From: Paracidovorax oryzae ATCC 19882
Lineage (GTDB): Bacteria; Pseudomonadota; Gammaproteobacteria; Burkholderiales; Burkholderiaceae_C
NCBI RefSeq assembly: GCF_000687165.1
Contig: NZ_KK366049.1
Coordinates: 224,959-288,958, forward strand
Direction: 5' to 3'
DNA: 64,000 nucleotides
The translations under genes were made by a program, and so were the position numbers. Below, in pieces: positions 1 through 9,068 of the stretch (the first letter of the stretch is position 1; every line of letters starts with the position of its first letter). The notes beneath the pieces were generated by a model. The model was not told the DNA's origin. It was given only the letters and a program-made list of their open reading frames with translations, and searched no databases.

Positions 1-19
1 TTGCGCTTGTCCTGCGGGG

Positions 20-295
20 CTAGCGCTTTACCCCGAAGCCGATCTTGAGAGCTTCGAGATCCAGGTGGGCCTCGGCCAGCAGCTTCTTGAGCCGGGCATT
101 CTCGACTTCCAGCTCCTTCAGGCGCCGCGCTTCCTCGGCATCCATGCCGCCGTACCTGGCCCGCCACTTGTAGAACGTCGGCTCGCTGAAGCCGCCCTGC
201 CGGCAGACCTCCTTGACCGCCAGGCCCGCTTCGGCCTGCTTCAGGAAACCGATGATCTGCTGCTCCGTGAATCGACTCTTCCTCATGTCCGTCAT
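20..295 (-). CDS. IS3-family transposase OrfA (helix-turn-helix protein)
   Basis: This is a 91-residue OrfA of an IS3-family insertion sequence, the DNA-binding half of the OrfAB transposase. The N-terminus carries the typical RKSRFTEQQIIGFLKQAEAG start and a helix-turn-helix around residues 15-50 (VCRQGG...TFYKWRARYGG). A leucine-zipper-like tail (RLKELEVENARLKKLLAEAHLDLEALK) follows, as expected for this family. A second ATG at 286 (MRKSRF) is the more usual family start and is better spaced from the GGAGA upstream. OrfB, with the DDE catalytic domain, would lie to the left and is outside the window, so completeness of the element cannot be judged. It marks the left flank of the defence island. 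Confidence 0.85.
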   Translation of the reverse strand: MTDMRKSRFTEQQIIGFLKQAEAGLAVKEVCRQGGFSEPTFYKWRARYGGMDAEEARRLKELEVENARLKKLLAEAHLDLEALKIGFGVKR

Positions 296-779
296 TCTCC
301 AAGTTGACGGACCTCACTTCCATTCGGGTGGTACGGCTATCGGGGAGCACGTCACTCTCCCTATCAAGCGTTCCAGCAGTTCATGCAGGCCATTGCGCAG
401 CAGCAGGACGCTACTATTTACTGAATCGGAAACTCAATCTCAAACGGTGGTGTTGCACTTCAGTTTTGAGACCGCCCCTTGTCGATGTGGCGTCTGGGTC
501 TTGTCAGTCCTCCGGCGGGTCAGGTCGAGGTTGATGGATGGCGCAACGTCATCCTGCGTTGGCAGCGTGCTGGCCGGCAATCTACCCGAGTTCGGGCTCC
601 AAATTTCATCCATGAATCGCGCGACGGCTGCTGTGCCCGCGAACACGCCGCGCCTACCTTCAATTTCGACGGTCTTAAACCTCGCCTTGCCCCGGGCCCT
701 TGCAACCTGCAATGAAGCTGAGCATGCCAAGTCTGTTAACCTGCGCAAAACGCTAGCGTTTTTCACACAGGAGCGGCTC
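296..779. other. Poorly coding stretch upstream of the defence operon
   Basis: No convincing gene is seen here. Open frames exist on both strands but have no recognisable domain and look like degraded or random frames. Base composition looks more AT-rich than the core genes. An imperfect inverted repeat (CTCAAAC near 436, GTTTTGAG near 463) could be the end of an old insertion sequence, but I could not assign it to a family. The stretch lies between the IS3 orfA and the first island gene and probably holds remnants of past insertions plus the promoter for the 780-974 gene. Confidence 0.4.
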
Positions 780-974
780 GTGGCTGTCACTAAAACCGAA
801 GTTGTAAGTGTTCGCGTGCCGCCAGACGTGAAGGCGGCACTGATTGCCGCAGCAGAGCATGAGAGGCGCAGTCTCGCATCCATGGTTGAGTTCATGGTGC
901 TTCAGTACTGCAAGGGTCAAGGAATCGTGGTGTCGCCGGAAGTCCAGTCCATGAAGACGCGACGCCGTGACTAG
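780..974 (+). CDS. Small ribbon-helix-helix-like protein upstream of BREX
   Basis: The product is a 64-residue protein starting at GTG 780, with an AGGAG Shine-Dalgarno sequence about 7 bases upstream (768-772). The longer frame back to 213 has no such signal and no domain. The sequence TEVVSVRVPPDVKAALIAAA followed by EHERRSLASMVEFMV fits a ribbon-helix-helix fold: a short beta strand with alternating residues, then two helices, as in Arc/CopG repressors and the DNA-binding ends of antitoxins. No toxin partner is seen. Position just before pglW suggests, but does not show, a regulator of the defence operon. The function is inferred from fold only. Confidence 0.55.
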   Translation: MAVTKTEVVSVRVPPDVKAALIAAAEHERRSLASMVEFMVLQYCKGQGIVVSPEVQSMKTRRRD

Positions 975-1148
975 CTGCGTGCATTGTTGGGCCGAGCCTA
1001 GCTCTTGGTACCCGATACGAACTCTGTTCCCATATCGTCGAAGCGATATGTTTTTGTTTGAAATGAATCTCCTTGGAATAAGAGGAAGCCTCATGGTCGC
1101 CCGCTCACCCTTGTCAGTTGAGTTCGGATGCCCGAGCGAGGTGCAGCC

Positions 1149-4100
1149 ATGAGTGGGCGCTGGAAGACGATTTCGCCGTCCCAGTTTCCGTGGGAACAGG
1201 ACGCACTCGACTTTGTGCAGCGCGCGCTGCCCAACCGTGAGCCGTTTCGTGCCTACAGCAACTTCGAGTTTGTTGCCGACGACGGGAGCATCAACGAAGT
1301 CGACTTGCTGATCGTTTCCCGCTACAGCATCTTCCTCGTCGAGATCAAGAGCCGCCCCGGGGAAATCAGTGGCGACTCCCACACCTGGATCTGGCGAGAC
1401 GGGGCACGCGAATACTTTGACGACAACCCCTTGCTGCTCACGAACCGCAAGGCAAAGAAGCTCGCATCGCTGCTGCGAAAGCAGTTGACCGTTCAGAAAC
1501 GTCGCACACCCTACATCCAGTCGCTGGTCTTCCTGTCTGACCCTGCTCAACGGTGCAAGCTCACAGGCCCTGCCCGGGAAAATGTGCATCTGCGGGCCGA
1601 TATTGCCAACAAACTGTTCGACGAGACGGCCCCGGTTGCCAGTGCGCAGCCGATTGACCGTGACTTGGCGACGTCCCTGAATCGGGCACTGGAGACCATT
1701 GGTATCCGTCCGCCGCAGCAGAGCCGCCGCGTTGGTGACTACCAGCTCGAGCAAGTCCTCGCTGAGACGGACTTTCACCAGGATTGGCTGGCCAAGCACG
1801 TATCGCTGACCAATCTGCGCCGTCGCGTTCGTCTTTACACCGCCAAGCGCACGCTCACCGCTGCACAGCGCTCCATGCTCGCAGACGCAGCTCGGCGCGA
1901 GTTCCAGTTGCTGGAAGGCATCCGCCATCCGGGCATCCTGCGCGCTTCCGACTTCATCGACAGCGAACACGGGCCTGCGCTGATCTTTGACTACGACGAA
2001 GGACTGCAACGACTCGACCACTTCATCCGAGCGCAAGGAGAACATCTCGATCTCTGGCAGCGGTTGAAGCTCGTCCGCGCCATTGCCGAGGCCCTGGATG
2101 CGGCCCACCGATACCGCCTCTACCACCGAGGCCTGTCGCCGCAGACCATCATGGTCAGGACGGTGGGTGCCAACTCGTTCGATGTCACCCTTTTCGACTG
2201 GCAGATCGCCACGCGCCAGTTGCAAGAAGCCGAGGGGGAGACGACCGGGACGCTGCACGTCGAGATGCTCTCTGACCGTGTGGCGCAAGAGATCTACCTT
2301 GCGCCAGAAGCCCGAAACGCGCCCCGGCCTGACTCCATCAAGCTGGACCTGTTTTCGCTCGGGGCCATCTCCTATTTCGTGCTTGCGGGTGAGCCGCCCG
2401 CCATCAGCGGCGACGAGCTGGTCACCAAGTGCGAACAAGGGCCCGGACTCACGTTGTCGGCCATGGTCAACGGCTGTTTGGCGGAGATCGAGGACCTCAT
2501 CCAGTTCGCCACCTGGCCATCGCCCGATGATCGGTTCAGCTCGACCAACGAATTCCTGGCTGCGCTCGACAAGGCTGAAGAAGCGCTTGAAGAAGCCCTG
2601 ACCGCGCCCGCGTCACCATTGGCGTCGCCGCTAGAGGCCAACACCGGCAATGAGCTCAACGGCTTTGAGGTCATTCGGCGACTTGGCAAGGGCGGGACCA
2701 GCCTGGCCCTTGAGGTCCGCCGCAAAGGCGCAGGGCAGCCACGCCAGGGTGTTTTCAAGATCGCCTTGGAGCCCGAGTACAACGAACGACTGAAGCGCGA
2801 AGCCGAAACGTTGGTGCGCCTTCAGCCCCACCAGAACATCGTCCAGTGCTTTGAGCGTTTCGAGATCGCGGGGCTGGCCACCCTGTTCCTGTCCTCTGCG
2901 GGCGAGGAAACACTGGGTGAACGTCTGCGCCAGGAGGGACGCCTGGGGTTGGACCTGCTGCAGCGGTTCGGCGAGGAGCTGATTTCGGTGGTGGAGTACC
3001 TGGAGCGCGAAGGCGTGCCCCACCGCGACATCAAGCCAGACAACATCGGCATCCGCCCAGGAACCGGTAAACGACTCACCCTCACGCTGTTTGACTTCTC
3101 GCTGGCCGGAGTCCCGGCCACCGACCTGAACGCGGGCACCCGGGTCTATATGGACCCGTTCTTGCGCAAGCGCGGCATGTGGGACGGGTATGCCGAGCGC
3201 TACTCGTGTGCACTGACCCTGCACGAAATGGCCACCGGCACCCTGCCCGAATGGGGCGATGGCAGTGCCGACCCCGCGACCCTGAAAACCGAGATCGTTC
3301 TCGATTCGGAGCGCTTTGACGCCTCGATCCGAAAACGGGCCCTGGACTTCTTTGTCCGGGCGCTGGCCCGCGACCACCGCAAGCGCTTCGACAACGCCGA
3401 GCAGATGCTGCGCGAGTGGCGCAAAGTGTTCGAGAGCGTCTCGCGACCTGTCACCACGCACACCACTCAAACACCCCAGAGTGACCTGCCGTTCGGTGAC
3501 GAGCCTACTGCCGTCGAAGGCGGCATCACGCCGAGCACGCCACTCAGCGCGCTCGAACTGGATTCTCGCCACCTCGAACTGATCGATCGGATCGGCCACG
3601 ATGAACTGGCCACCGCTGGCGATCTGGCCGACTTGCCGCGCAACCGGCTGTACCGCCACCGTGGCATCGCCCTGGCTGTGGCACGCGAGCTGCATCAGGT
3701 TGCTGACCGTCTGCGGCAGCAGTTCAGCGGCGGCGCGGTCAAAGACGAGCAGCCCGCTGACACCACCGTCGCCAAGCTGTCGGTGGATGCGGCAGCCGCC
3801 TTGTTGGTGCCGAAGAAAGGCGAGGACGCGCAACTCCAGGCCTTGGAGGCTTGGCTCGGGCTGAGCGCGCAAGCCAACGCTGCGCCACTGCCAGAGGACG
3901 TGCTGCAGTCGATGGCCGAGCGCATGTCGCGTCAACCAGAGATCACCCACCTGCGTGACGACGTGGCCCTTGTCTTGGCTGGGCTGGGCGGCATCGCGAC
4001 CGTGGGGGAGATCGCCACCGCTCTCCTGGCGCGGCGCGGCAGCGTGCAAACGGGCGCGGCCCGGCACAGCGAGGCCGAAGCACTGACACGCGCGGTCATC

Positions 4101-5357
4101 ACCGTCGAACGCACCAAGCAAGCAGCCCGCTGGCAACTGGTGCAGCGAGACGCCAACGTCCGACCGCTGGTTGAAGCGCCGCAAGTCGAAGACCTCGTGG
4201 TTGCCACACTTGCCAGCAGCGGTGCGTCCGGCCTTTTTCCCTCCGCCCCAGAAGTGCGTGCCAGTTACGCCGTGGTGCTCGGCGAAACGGCCGACCGTCT
4301 GGCGCAGCAAGACCCGCTGCCCTCGTCGCAACAAGTGGCCGATACCCTGGCCCGCGTGTCGCCGCCTGCGGGCGATGCTGGCTTGAGCTCCGATCGATTG
4401 ATCCGTCTCGCCGCCGCGTGTGCCCGACAAGCCGCGCTGTCTTCGCGGCTGGAGTTCTACCCGGCCCAGTTGTCTGCGGCGCGAGCCGTCAAGCTGGCCA
4501 CTAACTCGCTGCTCGGCTTGCGGCAGTTCGATCTGGAGACCATCCGACGCCGGATTTTTGCGCGCTACCCCGAGGCGGCGCCTTTGCCCGGCCCCACCGA
4601 GCTGGAGCAACTGCTCAAAGATGCGGGTCTGGAAGTGAAGTGGGATGGTGCCAAGCGCGCCTTCGTCACGCTCTACTCAGCGGGCATTATTTCGGGTACC
4701 ACACAGATCACCCGCTTCGGCACCAACAACCGGCCACGTACAGCGACCGCCCCGGATGTGCAGATGGCGCTGCAGATCGACGAGCGCATCAAACACGCGT
4801 TGAGCAGCGGCAAGTTGCTCACTTTGTCTGTCGACCCCAAGGGCCTTGCTATCGCGCAGCGCGAGCTGACGCAGCGCTTTGGCCTGAAGGTCATCGACTT
4901 CGATGAAGTCGTGCTCTCGCAACTGGAAGCGCAAGCCAAGGAATGGGACGTGGACTGGAACATCCTGCTGGCCGCCGACGCCGCGCCCGCGGGTTCGGTC
5001 GATGCGCAGAACTTCGCGACCGTGCTCGGGGAAGTCTGGCCCAAGGTCGAAGCCCAACTGCTGCAGGACGATCAACCGGGCCTGTTGGTCAATCTCGGCT
5101 TGGCCGCACGCTGGCAGAAGATGCCGCTGTTCGCCAAGCTGGCCGATGCCTGCATGTTCGGCAACCGACCGCCGCTGATTGCCCTGATTGCCAGCCCGCT
5201 GACGCCTGACAACCGACCGGTGCTGGATGGCGAAGCCGTTCCGGTCACCATCAACACCACCGATTACGGTCGCATCCCTCGCGCTTGGCTCGAAAACGCC
5301 CACCGCACGCACGGCAGCCCGACAGCCGCGACCAGCACGAAGTCAAAACAACCATGA
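1149..5357 (+). CDS. pglW: BREX-2 protein PglW: NERD domain plus tandem Ser/Thr kinase domains
   Basis: This protein of about 1402 residues is the kinase of a BREX type 2 (phage growth limitation) system. The start at ATG 1149 is preferred over ATG 1128 because a GAGGTG lies just upstream of it. Residues about 15-130 form a NERD nuclease-related domain (YSNFEFV, NEVDLLIV, FLVEIKSR). A first kinase-like domain follows, with HRG at 326-328 in place of HRD and DWQ at 350-352 in place of DFG, so it is probably a pseudokinase. A second kinase domain starts near 508, with the glycine loop GKGGTS at 513, Lys537, HRDIKPDN at 625-632 and DFS, so it looks active. The long C-terminal half has no family I recognise. 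The stop overlaps the pglX start (ATGA), so the two are translationally coupled. Confidence 0.88.
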   Translation: MSGRWKTISPSQFPWEQDALDFVQRALPNREPFRAYSNFEFVADDGSINEVDLLIVSRYSIFLVEIKSRPGEISGDSHTWIWRDGAREYFDDNPLLLTNRKAKKLASLLRKQLTVQKRRTPYIQSLVFLSDPAQRCKLTGPARENVHLRADIANKLFDETAPVASAQPIDRDLATSLNRALETIGIRPPQQSRRVGDYQLEQVLAETDFHQDWLAKHVSLTNLRRRVRLYTAKRTLTAAQRSMLADAARREFQLLEGIRHPGILRASDFIDSEHGPALIFDYDEGLQRLDHFIRAQGEHLDLWQRLKLVRAIAEALDAAHRYRLYHRGLSPQTIMVRTVGANSFDVTLFDWQIATRQLQEAEGETTGTLHVEMLSDRVAQEIYLAPEARNAPRPDSIKLDLFSLGAISYFVLAGEPPAISGDELVTKCEQGPGLTLSAMVNGCLAEIEDLIQFATWPSPDDRFSSTNEFLAALDKAEEALEEALTAPASPLASPLEANTGNELNGFEVIRRLGKGGTSLALEVRRKGAGQPRQGVFKIALEPEYNERLKREAETLVRLQPHQNIVQCFERFEIAGLATLFLSSAGEETLGERLRQEGRLGLDLLQRFGEELISVVEYLEREGVPHRDIKPDNIGIRPGTGKRLTLTLFDFSLAGVPATDLNAGTRVYMDPFLRKRGMWDGYAERYSCALTLHEMATGTLPEWGDGSADPATLKTEIVLDSERFDASIRKRALDFFVRALARDHRKRFDNAEQMLREWRKVFESVSRPVTTHTTQTPQSDLPFGDEPTAVEGGITPSTPLSALELDSRHLELIDRIGHDELATAGDLADLPRNRLYRHRGIALAVARELHQVADRLRQQFSGGAVKDEQPADTTVAKLSVDAAAALLVPKKGEDAQLQALEAWLGLSAQANAAPLPEDVLQSMAERMSRQPEITHLRDDVALVLAGLGGIATVGEIATALLARRGSVQTGAARHSEAEALTRAVITVERTKQAARWQLVQRDANVRPLVEAPQVEDLVVATLASSGASGLFPSAPEVRASYAVVLGETADRLAQQDPLPSSQQVADTLARVSPPAGDAGLSSDRLIRLAAACARQAALSSRLEFYPAQLSAARAVKLATNSLLGLRQFDLETIRRRIFARYPEAAPLPGPTELEQLLKDAGLEVKWDGAKRAFVTLYSAGIISGTTQITRFGTNNRPRTATAPDVQMALQIDERIKHALSSGKLLTLSVDPKGLAIAQRELTQRFGLKVIDFDEVVLSQLEAQAKEWDVDWNILLAADAAPAGSVDAQNFATVLGEVWPKVEAQLLQDDQPGLLVNLGLAARWQKMPLFAKLADACMFGNRPPLIALIASPLTPDNRPVLDGEAVPVTINTTDYGRIPRAWLENAHRTHGSPTAATSTKSKQP

Positions 5358-8300
5358 TTAATCGTCCCAAACTGCTGGCCGACCTGAAGATCCAGGTTCG
5401 AGACCTGGAAAGCGATCTGCGCAGTCGCTTTGCGACCCATGCTGAGTACAAGAGCCGCCTCACGGCCGACTGGGAGGCAGCACGTGACGCTGGACGGACA
5501 TCCGAGGCCTTGGAAACTTGGGCTGAGGCGCAGTTCACCCAGTCCGCCGTGGCTTGGGTATTGGCTTGCGTGTTCGTCCGCTTCTGCGAAGACAACGACC
5601 TGCTCGACGCGCCGCTGATCGCCGGCACGGATGCCCGAGGCCAAACCGCCGTGGCGCGTCAGGAGGCCTTCTATCTACAAAACCCGACCGCATCGGACAA
5701 CGACTACCTGCGCGACGTGTTCGCGGTAGCAAGCCGCCTGCCAGGCTTGTCTGACGTGATGAAAGTCCAGCGTGTCTTGCTGACAGCTCCGGTCTCTGCC
5801 GACATGGGCAAGCAACTGGTGCGCTTCTTCCGCGCCACCAATGCCGACACCGGGGCACTGCTCCACGACTTCGCAGACCCCGACTGGAACACGCGATTCC
5901 TGGGCGACCTGTACCAGGACCTTTCCGAAGCAGCGCGGGAACGCTATGCCCTGCTGCAAACGCCGGAGTTCGTCGAGTCCTTCATCCTGGACCGCACGCT
6001 GACGCCTGCGCTCGGCATCTACACGCTCGAAGAAGTCGATCTGATCGACCCAACCTGCGGTTCGGGCCACTTCTTGCTGGGCGCCTTTGAACGCCTGGCC
6101 CCTCTTTGGCTGCGCAAGCGCCCTGACAACGTCAACATGGCCCTGCAGGATGCCTTGGACCGCATTGCGGGCATCGACCTGAACCCCTACGCGGTGGTGA
6201 TCGCCCGGTTCCGGCTGCTGGTGGCTGCGCTCAAGATGGCACAGGTTCACAAGCTGCGGCTTGCCCCGGACTTCCATCTTCATATCGAAACGGGCGACAG
6301 CCTGCTTCACGGATTTGATCAACGCGACTACACGCGGGCTCAGGCGTCGCTAGCGTTGAATACGCCGCAAGAAAATCTGGCAATGGCGGCTGACCACCTG
6401 TATCGGCACGCCTTTGCGGCGGAAGACCTTGCCGCGACGAATCAGATCCTCGCGAGAAAGTACGCGGCGGTTGTTGGGAACCCGCCTTACATCACGGTTA
6501 AGGATCAGGCTGTCTCAGCCCTTTATCGGCAACGCTTCCAGAGTTGCCATCGGACTTATGCCCTGGTGGCCCCGTTTTGTGAACGGTTCTGGGCTCTCGC
6601 ACGCAATTTGGACAACACGCAGCGAGCTGGATTTGTTGGGCTAATCGTGTCGGACTCGTTCAAGAAGAGAGAGTTTGGAAAGAAGCTAGTTGAAGGCTTC
6701 TTTCCGACCGTAGAACTCTCGCATGTCATAGACACTTCGGGAGCTTACATACCGGGTCACGGGACTCCGACGGTAGTCCTGCTTGGGCAGAATCGACCGC
6801 CTGTCAATCCATCCGTGCGTGCTGTCTTGGGGATCAACGGTGAACCATCGACACCAAGTGACCCTGGGCAAGGGATCGTCTGGAACGCCATATTGACTCA
6901 GATCGATCGCAGCGACTCCGAGTCAGAGTGGGTCAGCGTCCATGACTTCCCTCGCGACAAGTTTTACAGCCACCCTTGGGCGTTGGCCGGTGGTGGTGCC
7001 GCCGATCTGCTTGAACGAATCAATGCCGCTGGAACAGAAGTCATCAGCGCTTTTGCAGATGTGTTTGGCGGTACAGGGCGCACAAGTGCAGACGATGCAT
7101 TCGTGCTGGCCAGAAACACGGCGATCAGGCTGGGTGTGGAGTCCTCAATGGTCCGCCCCCTCGTCGAAGGCGACAACGTTCGTGAATGGGCGATTTCGTC
7201 CGATGAACACGGAATAGTTCCATATGCTGAGCAAGGCCTAGTCTCGCTCTCCGATTTCCCTGGATTGAATCGGTACCTTTGGGCCTTCCGAACATTACTT
7301 GGGAATCGAGCGACATTCGGTCAAGGGACGTATTTCTCTGATGGAAAGGCGTGGTGGAGCTGGCATCAAATCACCTTGGCTCGACTGACGTATCAGCATG
7401 CCATCGCCTTTGGCGAAGTAGCAACACACAACCACTTCGTCCTCGACCGTGGAGGCAAGGTCTTCAAGCAGACTGCGCCGGTCATTAAGCTACCTGCCAA
7501 CACCACCGAAGATGACAACCTGGGCATCCTCGGACTGCTGAATTCTTCGACATCGTGCTTCTGGCTCAAACAAGTCTGCTTCCCAAAGGGTGGCGATCAC
7601 ATGGGCACGGAAGGTGCCCGTGTGCGGCGTTCATTATGGGATGAGCGCTTCGCGCATGACAGTACCAAAGTCGGTCAGTTCCCGGTGGCGGTGGAGCGCC
7701 CCGTCCAAATCGCAAAGCGAATCGACAGCCTAGCCACCCAACGGGCAGCACGCCTACCGGTAGCGACGTTCGGGTTAGCAGTTCCAACCCGCGCTGGACT
7801 GGATGCGGCGAAGACTGAAGTCGATCGCATTCGAAGCGAGATGATTGCTTGGCAGGAGGAACTGGACTGGCAGGTCTACTGCATCTATGGCGTGTTGGAT
7901 GAGCAGCTTTGTTACTCAGATGCGCCACCTGGTCTTCAATTCGGAGAGCGCGCCTTCGAAATTCTGTTGGCTCGGCAGTTGGCTGCGGGGACCACTTCGA
8001 CGACTTGGTTTGAGCGTCACGGCGCACAACCCGTCACGGAATGCCCCGCGCGCTGGCCGGCAGACTACCGAGCCCTGGTCGAACGTCGAATTTCCACGAT
8101 CCAGCAAAGGCGTGACCTGGCTCTAATCGAACGACCAGAGTGCAAACGCCGCTGGGCAGGATCTGACTGGACCACTCTCGAAAAGGTTGCGCTGGAAGGC
8201 TGGCTGCTCGATCGGTTGGAGGCGACTGACCTTTGGCCACGAGACGCTCACCCGGCTCCGCGCCTACGCTCTGTTCGGGAGCTGGTTGATGCGCTTTCGG

Positions 8301-9043
8301 GCGATGAGAGCTTCCGCCGCGCATTGGACTTGTACGCTGGTACGGGTAACGATGCACACGCAACGGTGACATCACTTCTGCAACAGGCCTCGGTTCCTTA
8401 CCTTGATGTTCTGCGATACACCGATAGCGGCCTGCGCAAGCGTGCGGTGTGGAGAAGCACCTGGGGCTTGCAACGAAAAGAGGATGCGATTGACTCTGAA
8501 GTCAGCAAGAACATGGTTGGGGCATCCGCAGAGGACATTGCTGCCGAGCAGACGCGACGCAAGACCCGCGAGTTAGGTGCCATCCCGGTACCTCCCAAGT
8601 ACAAGCCGGAAGATTTTCTCGATGGCCCAATGTGGAAGCAGCGTGGGCCGCTCGACGTCCCCAAGGAACGCTTTATCAATTTTCCTGGCTTGGAGCGCAG
8701 CAACGACGCTGGAAGCCCAATGCTGCTCTGGGCCGGCTATGGCGCAAAAGCCCGCGCCCTGGCGCTGACGGGCTATCTGTACGAAATGCTGCAGCGTGAA
8801 GGTGCCGATGCCGTTCGTTTGACGCCTGCCTTGGCCGGCCTGGATGAACTGTTGCCTTGGGTCCACCAATGGCACCCAGAGATCGACGACGACCTGGGCA
8901 TGAGCACCGGCGACTACCTGCAAGGCTTGCTGGATGCACAACTGGCTCAGCACGGATTGACGCTGGAGGCGGTGCGCGCCTGGCGCCCCCCGGCACCTGC
9001 CCGCCGCACGCGCGGCCGACGCTCTGCCACCGCGCAAGCCTGA
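5354..9043 (+). CDS. pglX: BREX-2 adenine-specific DNA methyltransferase PglX
   Basis: This 1229-residue protein is the N6-adenine methyltransferase of BREX type 2, which marks host DNA and is needed for phage exclusion. The start is ATG 5354, overlapping the pglW stop in ATGA; the frame back to 5285 lies inside pglW. The S-adenosylmethionine motif DPTCGSGHFLLGAF begins at residue 232, and the catalytic motif NPPY is at 376-379, the order of gamma-type adenine methyltransferases. The middle and C-terminal parts should hold the target-recognition region. The stretch from about 6280 to 8550 is visibly more AT-rich than the two ends, which suggests the specificity region was exchanged by recombination. 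Confidence 0.9.
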   Translation: MINRPKLLADLKIQVRDLESDLRSRFATHAEYKSRLTADWEAARDAGRTSEALETWAEAQFTQSAVAWVLACVFVRFCEDNDLLDAPLIAGTDARGQTAVARQEAFYLQNPTASDNDYLRDVFAVASRLPGLSDVMKVQRVLLTAPVSADMGKQLVRFFRATNADTGALLHDFADPDWNTRFLGDLYQDLSEAARERYALLQTPEFVESFILDRTLTPALGIYTLEEVDLIDPTCGSGHFLLGAFERLAPLWLRKRPDNVNMALQDALDRIAGIDLNPYAVVIARFRLLVAALKMAQVHKLRLAPDFHLHIETGDSLLHGFDQRDYTRAQASLALNTPQENLAMAADHLYRHAFAAEDLAATNQILARKYAAVVGNPPYITVKDQAVSALYRQRFQSCHRTYALVAPFCERFWALARNLDNTQRAGFVGLIVSDSFKKREFGKKLVEGFFPTVELSHVIDTSGAYIPGHGTPTVVLLGQNRPPVNPSVRAVLGINGEPSTPSDPGQGIVWNAILTQIDRSDSESEWVSVHDFPRDKFYSHPWALAGGGAADLLERINAAGTEVISAFADVFGGTGRTSADDAFVLARNTAIRLGVESSMVRPLVEGDNVREWAISSDEHGIVPYAEQGLVSLSDFPGLNRYLWAFRTLLGNRATFGQGTYFSDGKAWWSWHQITLARLTYQHAIAFGEVATHNHFVLDRGGKVFKQTAPVIKLPANTTEDDNLGILGLLNSSTSCFWLKQVCFPKGGDHMGTEGARVRRSLWDERFAHDSTKVGQFPVAVERPVQIAKRIDSLATQRAARLPVATFGLAVPTRAGLDAAKTEVDRIRSEMIAWQEELDWQVYCIYGVLDEQLCYSDAPPGLQFGERAFEILLARQLAAGTTSTTWFERHGAQPVTECPARWPADYRALVERRISTIQQRRDLALIERPECKRRWAGSDWTTLEKVALEGWLLDRLEATDLWPRDAHPAPRLRSVRELVDALSGDESFRRALDLYAGTGNDAHATVTSLLQQASVPYLDVLRYTDSGLRKRAVWRSTWGLQRKEDAIDSEVSKNMVGASAEDIAAEQTRRKTRELGAIPVPPKYKPEDFLDGPMWKQRGPLDVPKERFINFPGLERSNDAGSPMLLWAGYGAKARALALTGYLYEMLQREGADAVRLTPALAGLDELLPWVHQWHPEIDDDLGMSTGDYLQGLLDAQLAQHGLTLEAVRAWRPPAPARRTRGRRSATAQA

Positions 9044-9068
9044 AACAAATCAAGAGGGACACAACAAC

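Noticed and set aside
213-974. 253-residue plus-strand frame
   Set aside because: Only the last 64 residues look like a protein, and they have their own ribosome site and GTG start at 780; the upstream part overlaps the IS3 orfA and has no domain.
2631-4610. 659-residue minus-strand frame inside pglW
   Set aside because: It is antisense to a clear kinase gene; composition is low-complexity and no motif is seen.
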